A stretch of DNA of 64,000 nt from Azadirachta indica (lineage: Eukaryota; Streptophyta; Magnoliopsida; Sapindales; Meliaceae): the NCBI GenBank assembly GCA_022749755.1, contig CM040451.1, positions 13,157,871-13,221,870 on the forward strand. The letters are read 5' to 3'. Shown in pieces: positions 58,961-64,000 of the stretch; position 1 is the first letter of the stretch, and every line of letters begins with the position of its first letter. A program made the position numbers and the translations under genes. The notes beneath the pieces are model-generated. The model saw nothing but the letters and a program-made list of their open reading frames with translations. It was not told the DNA's origin and did not search any database.

Positions 58961-59918
58961 TTAGTTTATTTGGATTAGATTGGACTGTATGGAACGTGAA
59001 ATTTTTTTGGTGGATCGAGTTAGGTTAGATTCTATGGTATAATGGATCAAAGTTGGATTGAAATCCATGCAAAGACTATTATTTTGTATTTGCTATTGTG
59101 TCAATTCATATCAATAAGTTATATAAATATAATATATTATCTTATCTTTTCTTTTTTTTTTGGGTTCAAATAGATGTTAGTAGTCCTATATCGGTAAGTA
59201 ATAAATAAATATCCTATTAGACTCCTCTGACAATAATAATTGTTCGTTTAAAAAGATGGTTGACACCATCAAACTTTTTTAGATATGAAATAAAAAATGA
59301 TCGGTGTTGGAAACTGATCAGGTATAAAAGATGTGTACATACAATCACAACCCAAAAATTATTAACGGAAGGGTTAAGAGTGAGGTTATTAATTTTTTTT
59401 TGTATTTAAGAGGTGGATATAATTTTGTCTAAAGTAAAATTTATGTATACTACATTAGTTTTTTAAGAAGACTTAGGGTTGTTTTTTTTTTTTGGCTTAA
59501 ATTTAAATATATTTATTTAAATGTTTAAAAGTTATTTGTTTTTAATTTATGTTTAAATATTTGTTAAAAATATGTAAATGTAATAAAGTTAAAAAGTTTG
59601 ACTTAAATTTAAGTGTATAAATGTCTAATAATTTCATATTTTTATTTTTAAAAAATATCTCTATTTTATTAATTTATTTATTAACTAAATTAAAACTAAA
59701 GTTAATTAATTTTACATATTTCTTTTTTATTGTGATTCCTTCTATTTATCTTTTTAATTTTATTTATTTTATATTTTAATTATTATAATAAATTTATATA
59801 TATATATTATAATTATAATTATATTACAATATGACATTATTTTTTTTATTTTTTTTATATTATTAATTATAAATTATTTTTTAAAAAAAATTATACATCA
59901 AATAAATAAATAATATAT
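58961..59918. other. AT-rich spacer with possible old LTR remnant
   Basis: TGTTAGTAGTCCTATATCGG at about 59173 resembles the start of Copia-type LTRs, but no partner or internal region was found. The rest has no visible content. Confidence 0.35.
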
Positions 59919-59932
59919 ATACTAATATAATC

Positions 59933-62227
59933 CCTTTCCTTCGCAACTTGACTTCTTTTTTTGCAGGTTTACTCGTCTATTTCTGAGCAGCATATTAATT
60001 TTGACAAAAGTCATTTTTTCCTTGGCAAATTTTCTGTGCATCGTCGTGCTAGAGTTGTTGACATTCTCCGCTTTAAAGAGGGTTTTCTTCCTATAAAGTA
60101 TTTAGGTGTTCCAATTTTTAAAGGAAGTCCCAAAAATTCATTCTTACGTCCTCTTGCAGATAAGGGAATGGCAAAGCTTTGTAGTTGCAAAGGGAAGCTT
60201 TTGAGGGCAGAATTCAATTAATCCAATCAGTGTTCACCTCCATGTTTCTTCACAGTTTTTATATTTACAAGTGGCCTTGTTCTCTACTCAAATCTGTTAT
60301 GGTACATGCGGGAAATTTTCTCTGGTCTCGGGATCCTGATTCTCGCAAACTTATCACTGTCTCGTGGAAAACTGTTTGCCTTCCTAAAGCTGAAGGTGGC
60401 TGCTCTTTTAAAGACTAATTAAGATATTTATACTAAGACTTCAGCTTCAATTTGGACCTTCATCGTATTCCAGTTGTGAGAAAAATATCTCTATTTGGTC
60501 AGGTATTGGATCTATTCTGGATTTGGTTTTGGCGAAGACACGCTGGGTTATTGGTGATGGTAGTTCGGTTAATTTTTGGTATTCTAGATGGCTCCCTGCT
60601 TCGTTCTTTTCCTAGCTGGGCATTTCACGTCCTCTTGATCTTAAAGCAAAGGTGTCTGATTTCATTAGTAACCACTCTTGGTCCATTCCGCAGTTTGTAG
60701 AAGCTTTTCCTGAACTCTCTGCACAAATTTTTCAACTATGCTTCCTAGACGTCCTTGCAACGATTCTCTACTATGGTCAAATTCTTCTGATGGTTCTCTT
60801 TCATTTGCAGATTGTTTTTATGAGGTTAGACCTAAGAAGTCTCCTTGTCCTTGGTCTAAATTTATCTGGTTCAGCTCTTTGCCTCCACGATTCTCTTCTT
60901 GCGTATGGTTTATAACCGTTTGCCCACAGAAGATGTTCTGCAACGTTTTGGCATGCCTTTCGTTTCTATTTGTAGGTTATGTTGTTCAACTTCGGAATCA
61001 TTGATCACATTTTTGTAAATTGTCCTTTTTCACAGACTTTGTGGGAGTGGATTTCGACTACGTACATTCCAAACTGCGTTACCAGTCTCGAGTAGTTTCA
61101 TAACTCTCTGGCAAGCTATCATTTCCAAAAATTTTCGATCTCAGCTTGCTCATGTTTGGTGCTTTTCATGGTTTCTCATTTTCTATCACATTTGGGAGGC
61201 TCGTAATCGCTTGGTTTTTGAGAATACTATGTATTCTCATGCTGAGATCATTTTGTCTTGTAAGTCTTATCTTAGATTTTGGTCTTCAGCTTGTCCTGGC
61301 TTCGTCTATTCGTCTTCAGACCTTTGCATTTTGCAAGTTGCTGGAATTCCTGCCAATGTTTGTAAAGCTCCATAGATTACCCAGGTTCTTTGGTTGCTTC
61401 CCGTTTTTCCATTTGTCAAGGTGAATACGGATGGACTATCTAAAGGCAATCCTGATGAGGCAGCTTGTGGCGGTTCCAGTTGCTTCCTGGGAGCATTTGC
61501 TGGTGAATTTGGGGTATAATACTTCTTTTTTCGCAGAAGTAATGGCTATTATCTATGCGGTTAATCATGCTGCTGAACAGGGATGGCAGTTTGTTTGGTT
61601 GGAAGTGACTCCAAAGCCGCTCTTTCTTGCTTGCTAGACACTTCTTTAAGCCTCCTTGGTTTATCCACAATGATTGGATCAATTGTCGTTCGCCTATTTC
61701 ACAAATGTCATTATATTGCAGCCACATTTTCAGGAGGTTAACCAAGTAGCTGACTCCAAGGCTAATATAGGATTATCGTGTCCCTCCTTTACTTGGTTTG
61801 CTTGCCCTCCTGCTCAAATCCAAGAGACTCTCTTCAAAAACAGATGGGGTTTTCCGAATTTTTGCTTCAGTTAACGTCCTTGTCTGTTGTTGGTTTATGC
61901 TGACGAATAATGGTTATTGTGCTGATGACGCTGCTCCTCTACCTCGTATCTACTTTGTCGCTGCCCTGCTTTAGATTTGTCTCTTATTGCATTCTCTGCA
62001 GTTTCCTGTTGTTGCGGATGTACCTTGCTGCAGTTTTCTGTTTACACCTGCAGCTTGCTGCTGGTTTTCTTCTGCTGTTTCTGTTGAGGGGGGGTTGTTT
62101 CCTTGTTGCTGTTTGCTGTTTTAGCAAATGCTTGCTGGCAGTTTTCCTACTGCCGGTTTACTTTTGCTATCTTACTCGGTTGGCTTAGCAATCTGCTTGT
62201 AGCTAGGCCTTTGTGCCGATGGTAATC

Positions 62228-62258
<31 letters not shown>

Positions 62259-62310
62259 TTTTAATAAATTTTCTCTAAGCTTTTGCTTGGAAAATTAAAA
62301 AAAAAAATAC
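59933..62310 (+). mobile_element. 5'-truncated LINE (non-LTR retrotransposon)
   Basis: A 14-bp direct repeat ATACTAATATAATC flanks the unit (59919-59932 and 62311-62324), and the right end carries an A-rich tail after AAAATT. The reading frames, broken by stops and shifts, show the late part of a plant LINE polyprotein. The C-terminal reverse transcriptase region comes first (INFDKSHFFLG, LPIKYLGVPIFKG, about 59990-60190). A zf-RVT-like region follows (FLWSRDPDSRKLITVSWKTV, then LPKAEGG, about 60310-60410). An RNase H-like domain starts at VNTDGLSKGNPDEAACGG (about 61420-61480). The endonuclease and most of the reverse transcriptase are missing, as is usual for incomplete reverse transcription. 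The last 350 bp are T-rich 3' UTR. Confidence 0.85.
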
Positions 62311-62324
62311 ATACTAATATAATC

Positions 62325-62793
62325 TATTACTAATATAATTAAAATTTTTATAAATATAAATAAATATATTATTTAAAAAAGTATATATATCAAATTATCA
62401 ATTTTTAAACTTTTTATTTTATCAAAACAAATAACTTAATACTTATTAATTAAAATATTTAATCTTTATGAAAGAAATGTTAAACATGCACTTAGTTATA
62501 ATTCTATCACCACTAGCACCGCAACCTTTGAGCAGTTTCATATCGAAACCAAGATAAAAATTTTATTGACAAAGATGTGCTACTTACAACAAATACATAA
62601 GATAAGACATAATCAAGTACTACAAGTATCCTTAAAGTTTATCAAACTTAAAAGAATATAGCATACAAAGAAAATGAGAGAAAATTAATAAATGTACGAG
62701 AACGAAAGAGATCAACAAGTAATGATTATCGATATATAAGCTATTAATTATTTATAAGCTAGATTATCGATCCTGCTGGTTTTTCCTTCAGGA
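62325..62793. other. Spacer and 3' UTR of terpene synthase C
   Basis: AT-rich with no gene; the right part is the 3' end of synthase C. Confidence 0.5.

Positions 62794-64000
<1,207 letters not shown>

Noticed and set aside
60011..60217. Minus-strand frame of 68 codons
   Set aside because: Antisense of the LINE reverse transcriptase remnant.

Overview
This is eukaryotic nuclear DNA from a flowering plant, almost certainly a woody eudicot. Genes are split by GT-AG introns, intergenic DNA is AT-rich, and the window holds plant-only families (type I MADS, CHX antiporter, plastid KAS I, TPS-b terpene synthases, an arabinogalactan peptide). A tandem monoterpene synthase cluster would fit Citrus or another aromatic rosid, but the species is inferred, not shown.

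Layout. 0-0.3 kb: first exon of a minus-strand membrane-protein gene that leaves the window. 1.4-7.0 kb: two intronless AGL62-like MADS genes facing each other tail to tail; the promoter side of the first is a diverged tandem duplication. 7-12.7 kb: AT-rich spacer with microsatellites and a 1.2 kb fold-back element. 12.8-13.0 kb: a 74-residue basic/membrane peptide gene. 14.5-17.0 kb: a CHX cation/H+ antiporter copy with an in-frame stop. 17.9-20.2 kb: a six-exon HMG-box gene. 23.3-32.4 kb: KAS I (plastid fatty-acid elongation) followed by MCM3 (replicative helicase), both complete and on the plus strand, with two E2F-type sites before MCM3. 33.5-35.3 kb: a plastid-targeted NAD(P)-binding Rossmann protein with one GC-AG intron. 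35.8-36.0 kb: an arabinogalactan peptide gene. 37.2-39.2 kb: a CCDC174-like coiled-coil gene.

40-64 kb is an accessory, repeat-rich region with three terpene synthase copies on the minus strand, about 10 kb apart. Copy A (595 aa) is intact. Copy B (598 aa) is intact in its exons, but a near-identical 288-bp tandem duplication repeats its start codon upstream. Copy C (truncated by the window edge) carries a nonsense codon and a broken splice acceptor. The spacers hold a gag-protease-only LTR retrotransposon, a Mutator-type element with a 10-bp target duplication, other inverted-repeat elements, and a 5'-truncated LINE with a 14-bp target duplication.

The housekeeping half (HMG-box, KAS I, MCM3, Rossmann protein, CCDC174) looks stable. 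The MADS, CHX and TPS parts show recent duplication and decay. I found no single undescribed system. The most informative signals are the copy B start duplication, the decay of copy C and the CHX copy, and several transposons with defined ends.
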